Shown in pieces: positions 1 through 9,685 of a stretch of DNA of 64,000 nucleotides. The notes beneath the pieces were generated by a model, which saw only the letters and a list, made by a program, of their open reading frames with translations, made no database searches and was not told the DNA's origin. The stretch's first letter is position 1; the number at the start of each line of letters is the position of its first letter. The DNA is from Paramacrobiotus metropolitanus. Lineage: Eukaryota; Tardigrada; Eutardigrada; Parachela; Macrobiotidae. The stretch spans positions 3,162,001-3,226,000 of the forward strand of contig NW_026570221.1 of the NCBI RefSeq assembly GCF_019649055.1, read 5' to 3'. The translations under genes were made by a program, and so were the position numbers.

Positions 1-80
1 GTAGCAAATGGCCGGCGCAAAAGACACCGCCGTTTGCTATTGTTTTACTCCTGTCTTGTATAAAGTGGTACAAAGGCATA
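1..80. repeat. Left edge of duplicated segment (copy 1)
   Basis: The first 80 bases closely match 5735-5815: both share the run ttgctattgttttactc and a following block ending in gtggtacaaa or gtgatacaaa. It is the first of several matched blocks in the same order: 1-80 with 5735-5815, about 1010-1400 with 7030-7860, and 3226-4525 with 8050-9395. Together they indicate one old segmental duplication with later insertions and deletions. Confidence 0.7.
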
Positions 81-244
81 CCTGACAGAAATTGCCAGAA
101 TGTGCTTATTGAGTTATAATTAATTCCATTCACTGGCGTACCGTATGATTATACTACATTGGACTGACTCGGAATTGTTAATGAACTTTACAAAATTAAA
201 CCAGCGCTGCCGCTCTGGGCATGACAGTTCTATGTATTATGAAA

Positions 245-358
245 CTTTGCCATCCTTGTCCATGGACGTTGGCGACTCGCCGGATGCTGTAAAGTTATAA
301 TTATGAGATCCCGCTGCACTATGCCGGTTTCTATCTTGTCAAGAAGACAACTGATTGG
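245..358 (-). pseudogene. P2X receptor exon relic (TM2-proximal exon)
   Basis: Read on the minus strand, this stretch aligns over about 110 bases with exon 8 of the intact P2X gene at 10172-10331. The match starts at the acceptor (cag, then ttgtcttcttgacaagatag against tcgtattactggcaagataa) and runs through the codons for the RDLIK lysine motif to the GKFSF region. The frame is lost after RDLI by small indels, so it cannot encode a channel. With the second relic at 1810-1890, in the right order for a minus-strand gene, it marks a third, dead P2X copy beside two live ones. No exon 7 relic is visible between them. Confidence 0.65.
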
Positions 359-1009
359 CAGACACAAAATACACCAAGTAAGTACAGTACATGTATATCC
401 TTTACAAGCTATGTTTAACTCATATAATTTATAGAAGCACCGGAAGAACGAATTCTTTAATAAATTATATCAGCACTGACCACGGACGAACTAGTTGATA
501 GTGTAATTACTTAGTTAATAAAATTATTTAGTTAATAAGAGTTAATTTAGCTGACCATCGTAGGATATAAAGGGAAAGTTACTGCGATTTGTTTTTCTGA
601 ACACTTCAATGAAAGTTTGGAACACCCTCTGACCTTTGTATTTACTACTGGGCTGGAAATTTCTAGTCTACCGTATTTTCCATGAATTACTGCAGAAAGT
701 GTTAGTGTGCCATTGATTGTCTTTCATCGTCCAAATATTATTAAAACTTCTGCTATCTCATTGCATCGTAATGGAATTTTGGTGAAATTGCTCTTAATTG
801 CCTAACTGCAATGAATAGCTTTTAAAACTTTTATTAATATTTTTAATCGGTTTTTGATTCCCCATACTCTGCAGATAAGTTATAGTCATATTTTTCCGTA
901 AACAGTGTTTCGATATTTTGTTATCATTTTCTCCAGTCTTTTTTTAAATGCCTACGTCTTTGGTATCACTCGGATAATATGGTAAGTCAAAGCTAGCCCT
1001 AATAAGCAA
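359..1009. other. No gene seen
   Basis: AT-rich sequence with no supported exon. It probably corresponds to intron remains of the P2X relic, but nothing here can be aligned by eye to the intact genes. Confidence 0.4.
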
Positions 1010-1450
1010 TTTCGAATCGCGACATTTGGCTTGTAATATTTTTTGTCTATCCCATTTTTTTTTAATTTTCTAAAGTTTCACAGTTTGCCGCTTTTGTTTT
1101 AATCTATACGCTTAAATTCGATCTACATTATGCCGTCGGCAATAAGAATGTACAGCCTCGCCGGTTACTAGTACCAAAACTGAAAATTCGCATAACAAAA
1201 AGCCGAAAAAACCCGGCATACCAGGAGGAAAGTCGTATGTCGCCGGATTGGGGGTCCGGTGATATCTGCAGAATGCTTTTCTTCTGTTGTTGTCTCGTCA
1301 GAATCTTTGCGACTCTCCGTACATGCGATCTGCATCGGCTTCTTCTACAAAACGCAAAAATACGTGGCACAAGAAAGGGAGGCAGGGAGAGCCTCCGCCG
1401 TGACTCTCCTCCGGTTCCCACGGTCTCAGGACCACACTGCTTACTCAAAT
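1010..1450. repeat. Duplicated non-coding block (copy 1)
   Basis: Two parts match 7030-7145 and 7650-7860. Shared landmarks are gatttcgaa, ccatttttttt and gccgctttt in the first part, and aacaaaaagccgaaaaa, gatatctgcagaatgctttt and cttctacaa in the second. The open frames here (106 and 82 codons) are not preserved in the second copy, so I treat the block as non-coding. Confidence 0.6.
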
Positions 1451-1809
1451 CTCATTTAGATTTGCTCAGGTCAGATGTACACTAATGATACATTATTTGG
1501 CTATTCTTTAAACCAAAACCCGTGTGATTCTAAAATCAATGGAATTTTTAAACAAGTTTAATGACGACAGAGTCCGTTGTCGCTAGGCGAAAAGTTACTT
1601 GCTTATCGCCGAAGCTGTTAGTTTACAAACTCATGTGTCTCGTAAACTATAGTTTGCGCTTTGGCAGAAATCAATTGAACTTACAGAGTAAGTACAGTAA
1701 AAATAATGTGCATTCAGACAAAATACGTGAGGATAAAGAATCAGGGCAGAAAAATCTACAATAAATTTTTGAAAAATTAAACATTTGGCGGGAACACTCA
1801 CTGTACATT

Positions 1810-1890
1810 TCATTTGTTAGCGGGACAATATTATCCGCCATGTGGAAAATGTATAAAATTAAACAGTACGGATCAGTCGATGGGTGATAA
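1810..1890 (-). pseudogene. P2X receptor exon relic (exon 6 type)
   Basis: The plus-strand text around caatattatccgccatgtgg, then cagtacggatcagtcgatgggtg, matches the complement of exon 6 of the intact P2X gene (about 11020-11090: caataatatccgccatgtag, then cagtacggatccgtctgcggg). The exon encodes the conserved Cys-Arg-Tyr...Cys-Pro-Ile-Phe region. An insertion in the middle and in-frame stops show it is dead. Confidence 0.6.
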
Positions 1891-2297
1891 AAATTGCAAC
1901 ATTTTCTGCTATTTCAGCGACTGGAAGCAACAACAAAAAAATGCTGAACCGAGTACAAAAGACAGTGTCCGCAAACGGTATTGTATGGAGTGAAAGGTTG
2001 TGAACGGTGTGGCCACCATATAATCTTTAGTCCGTGGTTGTAATGCTCAGTACCGCATTTCACTTTCCGCAAAGGTTGAGTGTCGTAATAAAGTTTTTCT
2101 TATCAAGTCACAAAACATTTAAACTATTTACCGTATGTTTCATTTGAAATTTTAATTGTTAGTTTACAGATAGATGATCCTTTTACGAATTTATTTATTT
2201 TGCATCATCTACATGTTTATGATGCTATCGATGCGAAGCAAAATAATTTACCCATGTCTAAATTAAGTTACGTACTATATATTAACTACCAAGGACG
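1891..2297. other. No gene seen
   Basis: AT-rich, without exons or repeats that I can support. Confidence 0.4.
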
Positions 2298-2389
2298 CGC
2301 AAAACACTACTAGGTAGTGTGTAACAAAAGAACGTCAAGGTGTTTACAAGGCATGGACAATAAGCAGGTTGCGGTATCAACGAAGGGGT

Positions 2390-3123
2390 ACGATTGACGA
2401 TAGAATTAACGACGCAGTACAATTAATGAACGTTTAAACGGCAGTACCCGTCGTTTTTAACGAAACGAAGGGGGTATCGTTTCGTTAATAACGACGTTGA
2501 AATTCAGTAATGAACGACTGGGCCCACATAGACCATTGAGCACGAGACTGCGTAGGCGAGACAATCTACCCAGTGAATTTCGGCCTGGGCATTCAATCCT
2601 GAGTTGCCCACTCGACTCGAATTTTCGAAAATCGTACAAGTCTCGACGCTTGCACTGCTGTCATTTATTTTTTTGCCAGCTACACTGAAAAGAAAATAAT
2701 TTGCTTTTTCGTAAATGTAAAAATTATTGCAAAAACTAATACTTTACTGTTGCAGAATGTGCTATAGCACCTCTGTAGCCTGTGCTGTGCATATTCACCA
2801 CCTTTCAAGTGCAACAGCGAGTCACGCATTCCAGAATGGAACGACAGTTCTTTATAACGTTTGCGCGAAAACTCAGATCGCATTTCCTTCTAACGTATTT
2901 GTACCACATAAAAACTTTGCATTTTGTTGTTTTTACGCTGGTAAACGAAATTGTTTTGATACTGGTACAAAATATTGAGCGGAGACTCTCTGATTCAATT
3001 ATAGTTCCTCACATTTATAGCAGGAGCAGTAAATTTTTTAGTTTATAACGCAACCTCCTATTCCAATCAACGGCACATTAAATTAACAACGCTAAAATCG
3101 TCGTTAATTTTGCCGTTAATCGC
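2390..3123. mobile_element. Non-autonomous element with inverted ends
   Basis: The left end (2390-2414) and the complement of the right end (3099-3123) share about 20 of 25 bases, including aattaacgacg. The element interrupts an otherwise duplicated block. It encodes nothing recognisable and carries a strong internal hairpin at 2449-2496. A MITE-like element fits, but I cannot define a target-site duplication or a superfamily. Confidence 0.45.
2449..2496. repeat. 20-bp hairpin, 8-nt loop
   Basis: Bases 2449-2468 (cgtcgtttttaacgaaacga) pair with 2477-2496, with a single mismatch, around the loop agggggta. It lies just inside the left end of the 2390-3123 element. Confidence 0.7.
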
Positions 3124-3570
3124 AAGGCCGTGCAAAACGCAACCTACTTAATGACCAATCATAACTGCACGAGAACTTTGTTTTGATTTTCTATGAACGA
3201 CCGTTACCCGGAAAACTTTCTTCTAGTGCAAAACACTACTGAGTAGGCAAAACGAAAGGCAATAAGTTGCAAAAAGAACCTCAAGGTGTTTACATTGCAT
3301 GGAAAATGGTGACCTGCACGGATCTTAATTACACGAGAAGTTTGTTTTGACTTTTTATGAACGACCATTACTCGGAAAACCTTGCATCTAGTGCAAACAA
3401 TGCCATAACTGTTTTTCTGTTATTCGAAAGGAGAATGACACAGCATATGCCTAAACCACGGTCGGAACTGTTGATGCACGTTAGGTTGTTAGTTGTCGTG
3501 TCGAACTGTTGTGAATGGCAACCGCACGCCTGGGGCATGCTGGGCCTATTCCGCGTTGGAATCAGTTGTA

Positions 3571-3578
3571 TATATAAA
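3571..3578 (+). promoter_or_regulatory. TATA box, small secreted gene copy 1
   Basis: TATATAAA about 96 bp upstream of the start codon at 3674. The surrounding block, from about 3480 to the start codon, is conserved in copy 2, where the same box sits at 8417-8424. Confidence 0.7.
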
Positions 3579-3673
3579 GATAACTGAAGCGCTTAGTGTT
3601 GTATCAATCAACTTGAAAGAGCACTGCTTTGTATTTGCTCGATTGCCATTTAACTCATTCATCTTCCGCAACA

Positions 3674-4233
3674 ATGCTGTCCGCCAAGTTCTGCCTGGTT
3701 TTGCTCGTCTGCACGGTACGGTTTTACTTGATTGTAACTTTGGATTTCTTAACACTTCGTAATACACCGCTGCTGATTTCCGCTACGTTCTGAAACATTT
3801 ATTAAATTTTAACCGCTATTATTATCAAATCATTACCGATTTTGAACTGTTTCTGAATCGCGTGCCGACTGGATAATTTTCACCTTTTCGCTTTTTCATT
3901 TGAAATTTTCTAAATTTAATTTTTTTTAGTGCTCCATTTTTTCTAACCTGTATAACTGTGCAGATTCTTAACGACAGATCTCCGGAATAATAATTAAGGC
4001 TGAAGTAATAAAAATCCAGAACCGTTAGCAATGTATGGTAAAGCGTCCCTGTGTTGCAGATGGTGGCCGCGACGGTGTCGGCCGGAAAGGGCCAACAGGG
4101 CGCCGCGTGCACGAGCGTCACCGACTGCGATCACAAGAACGGCTTTTTTTGTAAAATCGACTCCTTCGACCACAACGGTAAAAACAGGAAAGGCCACTGC
4201 GAGGTACAGCTGGACCATCGCCCACCTCATTAG
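3674..4233 (+). CDS. Small secreted four-Cys protein, copy 1
   Basis: Two exons, 3674-3715 and 4060-4233, joined in phase 0 (donor gtacgg, acceptor tgttgcag), encode 71 residues. Residues 1 to about 22 form a signal peptide (start MLSAKFCLVLLVCT, end VSA). The mature part is about 49 residues, rich in Lys, His and Asp, with four Cys in the pattern ACTSVTDC, FFC, GHC, which would allow two disulfides. I do not recognise the family; the GxxCxxxxDC start recalls several short Cys-rich secreted folds without matching one. The exons are GC-rich against AT-rich flanks and use strongly biased codons, which suggests high expression. The gene has a TATA box and poly(A) signals at 4406-4411 and 4418-4423. 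An identical protein is made by the copy at 8520. Confidence 0.75.
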
Positions 4234-4405
4234 CAGTCCCCATACCGAACATTCCCCGATAATTCTAAGGAAAGCCCTATGGTGCCTGGATTAACTACTG
4301 GAGCATCGCTGTGCTGATATAAATCAGACCGCTTTCATTGTACAAACTTACGCTCAACACATAACCGTATTTTCCGGTATATTTTCCTTGCAATGGATTT
4401 GCTGG

Positions 4406-4423
4406 AATAAACTGACGAATAAA
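4406..4423 (+). terminator. Two poly(A) signals, copy 1
   Basis: AATAAA at 4406-4411 and again at 4418-4423, about 175-190 bp after the stop of the small secreted gene. Copy 2 has AATAAA at the corresponding place, 9284-9289. Confidence 0.6.
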
Positions 4424-4621
4424 AGTGTACGCCCTATTAAACTGAAGCAAACATATAACACCGTTATAAAATTATTTTCACCAACATACGGATTATGTTA
4501 TCACTTCATGCATATAGAGAGCGCAAAATGTTAAATTACAGTAGCTTGAGCAAGCAAGCAAAAACACCTGAGAGACTACGATTAAAGTGTGGTTCGTCCA
4601 GATACATGCCGGGGCACACTG

Positions 4622-5390
4622 AGAGGCAGCATCGTTAGTTTTCCGCAATGATGACCTTAACAAAGCCCGCCTTCTTGCTCAGTCTAAACCAGAAGCTGGC
4701 ATCTGGTTAAACGCGTTGCCCTCCGCTCATAGTGGCAACCTCGTGGACGACGACACTCTTAAAATCTCAGTTGGCCTGAGATTGGGAGTGGCGATATGCG
4801 AACCGCACGAATGTTTGAAGTGTCATAAGCACGTTGATAAGTACGGACACCACGGTCTTTCGTGCGCATTTTCCGCAGGTAGACACCCGCGACATGGCGA
4901 ACTGAACAGCATTGTGTGCCGCTCTCTAGTGTCAGCTGGAATCCCTGCGAAGCTAGAGCCCCGCGGAACGTCACATACTTCCGAACGACGCCCTGACGGC
5001 TGCACAACCTTTGCCTGGCAGAGAGGGATGTGTTTAGCGTGGGATGTCACTTGCGTGGATACTGTTGCGCCTTCCCACATTAAATCTACGGCGGCAAACG
5101 CAGGCGCAGCTGCATTGGAAGCGGAAGAAAAAAAGGCGCAGCTGTATGCGTACTTGTTCGGCAGGTATATCTTTGCTCCGATAGCTTTTGAAACAATGGG
5201 CCCTTGGGGACCGGCCGCCATCGCCATCATCAAAGAATTGGGCAAACGACTAGAACAGCAGACAGGGGAGAAGCGTTCCCATGAATTTCTACGTCAAAGA
5301 CTGTCGTTGGCGATTCAGCGGGGGAACGCGGCCTCAGTTCTGGGAACAATGGAAGGAGCAGAAAAGTTAAACGAAGTTTTAATGTTGTAA
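4622..5390 (+). mobile_element. Retroelement 3' end: zinc knuckle plus restriction-like nuclease region
   Basis: An open frame from just after a stop at about 4619 to the stop at 5388-5390 encodes the C-terminal part of a polyprotein seen in many invertebrate retroelements. The order is a lead-in with WLNALPS, a CCHC-like zinc knuckle (ECLKCHKHVD, then HHGLSC, then GRHPRH), an RPDG motif, and LAWDVTCVDT. RPD and WDvT fit a PD-(D/E)xK restriction-like endonuclease as in R2-like non-LTR elements. The tail ends in QRLSLAIQRGNAASVLGT. No reverse transcriptase precedes it, so this is a 5'-truncated insertion. It has no signal of being used by the host. A second, inverted, broken copy lies at 5989-6540. 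The exact clade is uncertain. Confidence 0.65.
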
Positions 5391-5734
5391 AATTGTGATG
5401 TTTTTTTATTATGTAACAATACGATGTACCACAGGTGAATAAAGAGAAGTATCGTTAGTTAATGTTTGATACTTGTAGACGGCTTTCGAACACTAGATAA
5501 AGTGATGCAGTCATCAGCCAAATTAAGTAGACCATGATCAAAGCGCATTTTATTTCATAGTAACCAGATCGACATGTGCTAGAGCGAATATATTATACCG
5601 TGGTAACAAGATCGAATAGAGAAAGATGAACCCTGATACGCTGCAGTAGTGGGTACTGGGTAATTAAGCCAGCGATGGCTGAGATGCAATTAATTGAATT
5701 ACCTCTGATTGGAATCCAACAGCGGTTTCCTCTA
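5391..5734. other. No gene seen
   Basis: Follows the retroelement stop. A GAATAAAG poly(A)-like signal lies near 5438. Nothing else can be supported. Confidence 0.4.
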
Positions 5735-5815
5735 GCGGCTTGCCGGCGCAAAAGATACCGGCATTTGCTATTGTTTTACTCCCCTGTTGAAGAAAGTGAT
5801 ACAAATTCAACAGTG
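5735..5815. repeat. Left edge of duplicated segment (copy 2)
   Basis: Matches bases 1-80 (see that entry). It marks the start of the second copy of the segment, which ends near 9395. Confidence 0.7.
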
Positions 5816-5988
5816 GGTTAGCGTTTGCAAACTTCATCTATTTACACGAAATCTATACATACAAACACGTGACGTCACGGCTGAACCCACGAGGCAGCGA
5901 TTCGCTTCCGCGCAAATTTCAGTTTTCATTTTAATTCTTGATAACACATGTATCAATAAAAGAAAACCAATACTAGCAAGCGAAAAAG

Positions 5989-6540
5989 CTACACTTTATA
6001 ACATCCAGATGTCATTAAGCTTTCCGCTTCACCAATTGTGCCCATAATTGACGCCGCATTGCCTCGCTGCATCTCCAATGAGAGACGCTGTCGGAGAAAT
6101 TCGTGCGAGCGTTTTTCTCCGGTGTGGTCCCGCAGGCGCTTTGCTAGATCCTTGGTGAAGGCGATAGCCGACGGACCCCACGCCCCCATTGTTTCGAAAG
6201 CTATTGGGGCGAAGATGTATCGACCATTCAGATACGAATAAAACCTGGATTTCTTTTCTTCTGCTTGGATAGCCGCCGCTCCCGCATTTGTCGAAGTACA
6301 CTTAACATGGGAAGCAGCAACAGTATCGACGCATGTGACATCCCATGCTAAGCACATTCCCCTTTTCCACGCGAAAGTTGTACAGCCGTCCGGACGTCGT
6401 TCACTCGTGTGAAAGGTGCCGCGTGGTTCAAGTTAGCCGGAATACCAGCCGCGGCGAAGGCGCGGCAACAGTGCTGTTGAGAGCACCGTGACGCGGGTGC
6501 CTACCGGCCGAGAAAGGGCATGATAGGCCGCGCAAATTAG
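5989..6540 (-). mobile_element. Inverted, frameshifted copy of the retroelement 3' end
   Basis: On the minus strand, 6357-5989 reads as the same WDVTCVDT to QRGNAAS region as the plus-strand element, with many substitutions. Upstream, up to about 6540, the zinc-knuckle segment (CPFSAGRHPRHGALNS) and HTSERRPDGCTTFAW can still be read, but in different frames. At least two frameshifts break it between NST and the RPDG motif. It sits inside copy 2 of the segmental duplication and has no counterpart at that place in copy 1, so it inserted after the duplication or was lost from copy 1. Confidence 0.65.
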
Positions 6541-7029
6541 ATGTATGCGTGTATGAAGGCGGTGTCAAAAAATTAATCCACGTAAGGCCCTTTGCGGTAA
6601 CTCATATAACGCGGTCGTAACACGACTTGACATCAAACGCACTTGAAGATATATCAGGAAGATGATTTTGCTGCACTATAGCGTTAGCAGAAAAGTTTTT
6701 TGAATCACAGTAAATTAGTTATGAATTTTCGAAATAAAAAATTTCAAGATGAAATTTGCTGAGTACTGTTCATCAAAAAGATTTGTGAAAACGCTTTTCG
6801 GTGCGGAAACACTGTAAAAACTTTTCACACATTGAAAATTCCAATACCTTTGCTATTTTATTAATTTATAGCGGAAAAAAACCATCCGGGCCGGTAAGGA
6901 AACCTATCTAGTATGTTTTTATTGTACACAAGTTTCTTACATTCATGATAGCGCCATAGTCTGATAGAGGAGACTGCATGCTCTGCAATGAGCTCCAAAC
7001 CCCAGAATGATTAGCCGCTGGGAACCCTT
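6541..7029. other. No gene seen
   Basis: AT-rich sequence between the inverted retroelement relic and the next duplicated block; no supported exon. Confidence 0.4.
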
Positions 7030-7860
7030 TAAGCGATTTCGAAGCGCGACATCCGGTCTTCTCGCTTGTAGCTCTATTTTCAGAATTCCATTTTTTTAAA
7101 TTTCTAAGCTTTTCCAATATGCCGCTTTTTGACGTTTTGACTTGATAAACTCTTCCGTATAACATCGGTAAAAGAATATATACTGACTTGCTATGCGGAA
7201 GTTGCACCGCGACAACCGCACTAGATGACCAAACCTACTCAATCGGTAGAGTGGGAATATGCTCTGGACTCCGTAAGTGGTACTACTGCCTACTCCGCTA
7301 GGTCCGAGCGGATTGCTGTGCCTAACAAAAGTTACCGAAACCGAAACACTCAGGAACTTCCCAAATGTTTAATCACCAAACTGAACGAACGAACAAACAG
7401 AACAGAACAGAACGAGATATGAACTTCCTTCTAACCTAGAGTCACACGACCTTTCAGCTAGAAACAAGCTCACAGATTTAGTTGAAGTTAGAAACTTCAG
7501 ACGGATTAGTTTAACCAGAATCATGGATGGAATTAGCGATCAAATGCGTAAGATGAGAACAGCAAGTCATACGTAACGGAACAGACAACACGTACGTAAT
7601 ACGCGGAACTACGCATAGCGCGTTAATACTCTCGCCTGTTAAAAAAATTCACGTAACAAAAAGCCGAAAAAGGCTTGCCAACCCTGAGAGAAGACGTGTG
7701 GTTCCCGTGATATTTGCATAATACTTTTTTCTGTTGTGTCGTCAAAGTCTCTGCGACTCTTCGGACATGCGAATTTTTGCATAATGGCTCCTTCTGCAAG
7801 ACGCTGAGAAGCTGCGCGTAGGAAAAGGGGGGAAGTAAGACCCTCCGACCAATTCTGCTA
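7030..7860. repeat. Duplicated non-coding block (copy 2)
   Basis: Parts 7030-7145 and 7650-7860 match 1010-1130 and 1190-1400. The intervening 500 bp (7145-7650) has no counterpart in copy 1 and is probably an insertion, though I see no inverted ends. Confidence 0.55.
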
Positions 7861-8416
7861 CATATATAACTAATATTTATGTAAAAGTTTATGCTCACTT
7901 CTGATTTGGTTTTTTTGTTTAGATATTCATTTTGTGTGCAGTTCATGTATTTTACAGCATTTGCTTGTTTACGGTTCTTTGTTACGCAGCAGAAAAAATT
8001 CATTACGCCTAAAACAGGTTGTATGATACATTATCAATCCGCACGAACACCAAAGCGCAAAACACTACTGAGTAACACAAAAAGAAGGCAAATGTGTTTA
8101 CCGCAGTTTACATAAACACGTTGCGATGCGGCGTATAGGTCGCATGGAAAAATGGTAAACATTGCACGGCAGATTTTTATTGCACGATAAATTGATTATT
8201 AATTTTTCTGAACGACCATTACCTGGAAAACCGTACATCTAGTGCAAACAAAATGTCTTAAATGTTTTTGTGTTATTTGAAATGAGAATGACACAGCATG
8301 TGCCTCAACCACGGTCGAAACTGTTGTTGCACGTTGTTGCTTGCTGTGCCGAATTGTTGTGAATGGCTAGCGCACGCCCGGGGCATGCTGGTCTATTCCG
8401 CGTTGAATAAGTTGCA

Positions 8417-8425
8417 TATATAAAG
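8417..8425 (+). promoter_or_regulatory. TATA box, small secreted gene copy 2
   Basis: TATATAAAG about 95 bp upstream of the start at 8520, in a block conserved with copy 1 (ttccgcgttg before it, aagcgcttagt after it). Confidence 0.7.
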
Positions 8426-8519
8426 ATGACCGAAGCGCTTAGTATTTTATCAATTAACTTGATACAATCATTCTTAGTATTTACTCGATTGTCGTTTAAC
8501 TCCTTCACCTTCCTCGACA

Positions 8520-9100
8520 ATGTTGTCCGCCAAGTTCTGCCTGGTTTTGCTCGTCTGCACGGTACGGTTTTACATGTCAGTGTGTGTTTAACCTTTAACA
8601 TTGAACTTGTTATAATTTCGTATTACGCCGCTGCTGATTTCCGTTACGTTCAGAAATATTTATTAAATATTACCCGCTAATAATCTCGAACCGTTGACAA
8701 TTTTGAACCGTTTTTTAATCGCGGTCCGACTGGATCATTTCCACTTTTTCGCGTTTTCATTTGAAATTTTAAAAATTTAATGTTCTTAATACTCCAGTTT
8801 TCTAAACTGTATAACTGTACAGAATGATTATTAACGGCAGATCTCAGGAATAATAATTAAAGCTGCAGTAATATAAATACAGACCAGTCACGAATGCAAT
8901 GTACGGTAAGCGTTCCTGTGTTGCAGATGGTGGCCGCGACGGTGTCGGCCGGAAAGGGCCAACAGGGCGCCGCGTGCACGAGCGTCACCGACTGCGACCA
9001 CAAGAACGGCTTTTTCTGTAAAATCGACTCCTTCGACCACAACGGTAAAAACAGGAAAGGCCACTGCGAGGTGCAGCTGGACCATCGCCCACCTCATTAG
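8520..9100 (+). CDS. Small secreted four-Cys protein, copy 2
   Basis: Exons 8520-8561 and 8927-9100, same splice positions and phase as the gene at 3674. The 71-residue product is identical to that of copy 1 at every residue. The two coding sequences differ at four positions by my count (second codon, one Asp, one Phe and one Val codon), all silent, whereas the intron and flanks have clearly more substitutions and indels. That contrast points to strong selection on the protein, or to gene conversion limited to the exons. Signal peptide, four mature Cys and codon use are as described for copy 1. A poly(A) signal lies at 9284-9289. Function unknown. Confidence 0.75.
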
Positions 9101-9283
9101 CAGCCCCACTAGGAACATTCCCCGATTATTCCAATGAAAGCCCTATTGTGCTTTGATCAGCTACCGGTGCATCGCTCTGCTGATGTAAATCAGACCGCTT
9201 TCATTGTACAAACTTATGCTGATCAAGTAACCGCTGTTTTCCGATAAATTCTTATGCAGTCGATTTGTTGGAATACGCTGACC

Positions 9284-9289
9284 AATAAA
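9284..9289 (+). terminator. Poly(A) signal, copy 2
   Basis: AATAAA about 185 bp after the stop codon of the second small secreted gene, at the place where copy 1 also has one. Confidence 0.6.
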
Positions 9290-9395
9290 GTGGACTTCAG
9301 CTGTTAAAGCCGAACCAAACGTAACATTGCAAAAAAATTACTTTTCACCAAGATACGGAAACCTGTCATCACTTATACCCTATAGAAAGCACGAC

Positions 9396-9685
9396 TACCT
9401 AAATAAATCAGCTTAAGCAAGTAAAAAAAAAACTGGGATTGCGGCTTGTTATCCGTCGCCACGATTCTGTTAATTTAATTGCACTAATTTTCCCAAATTT
9501 TATCTGTTTTCGAAAAGAACGTAACCGTAATCCAAAATGGTGCTCGCAAAATCTGCAACAGACATTCCAAAACATTATAATATGTATCATACAAAATCTA
9601 TTTTGAAATATTTAGAAATAATAATACAATTATCCAGTGTAATATTACGTTATCAACAGTTTCATACAGGAGACGCGGTATCATT
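9396..9685. other. Spacer with convergent genes
   Basis: About 290 bp between the end of the duplicated segment (+) and the stop of the P2X gene (-). AT-rich, no exon seen. Confidence 0.4.

Larger units (their letters stand above)
2298..3400 (+). repeat. Tandemly duplicated promoter-upstream block, one copy interrupted
   Basis: A block of about 165 bp directly upstream of the small secreted-protein gene occurs twice. Copy a begins at 2299 (aaaacactact, then tcaaggtgtttacaaggcatgg) and resumes at about 3130-3235 (gcacgaga, tttgttttga, tatgaacgacc, tctagtgcaaa). Copy b runs from 3230 to 3396 with the same landmarks in the same order. The two halves of copy a are separated by about 735 bp with inverted ends (2390-3123), so copy a was split by an insertion. 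The same block occurs again at 8055-8255 in front of the second gene. Confidence 0.6.

Noticed and set aside
1128-1485. Open frames of 106 and 82 codons on opposite strands
   Set aside because: They lie in a block duplicated at 7650-7860, where the frames are not kept.
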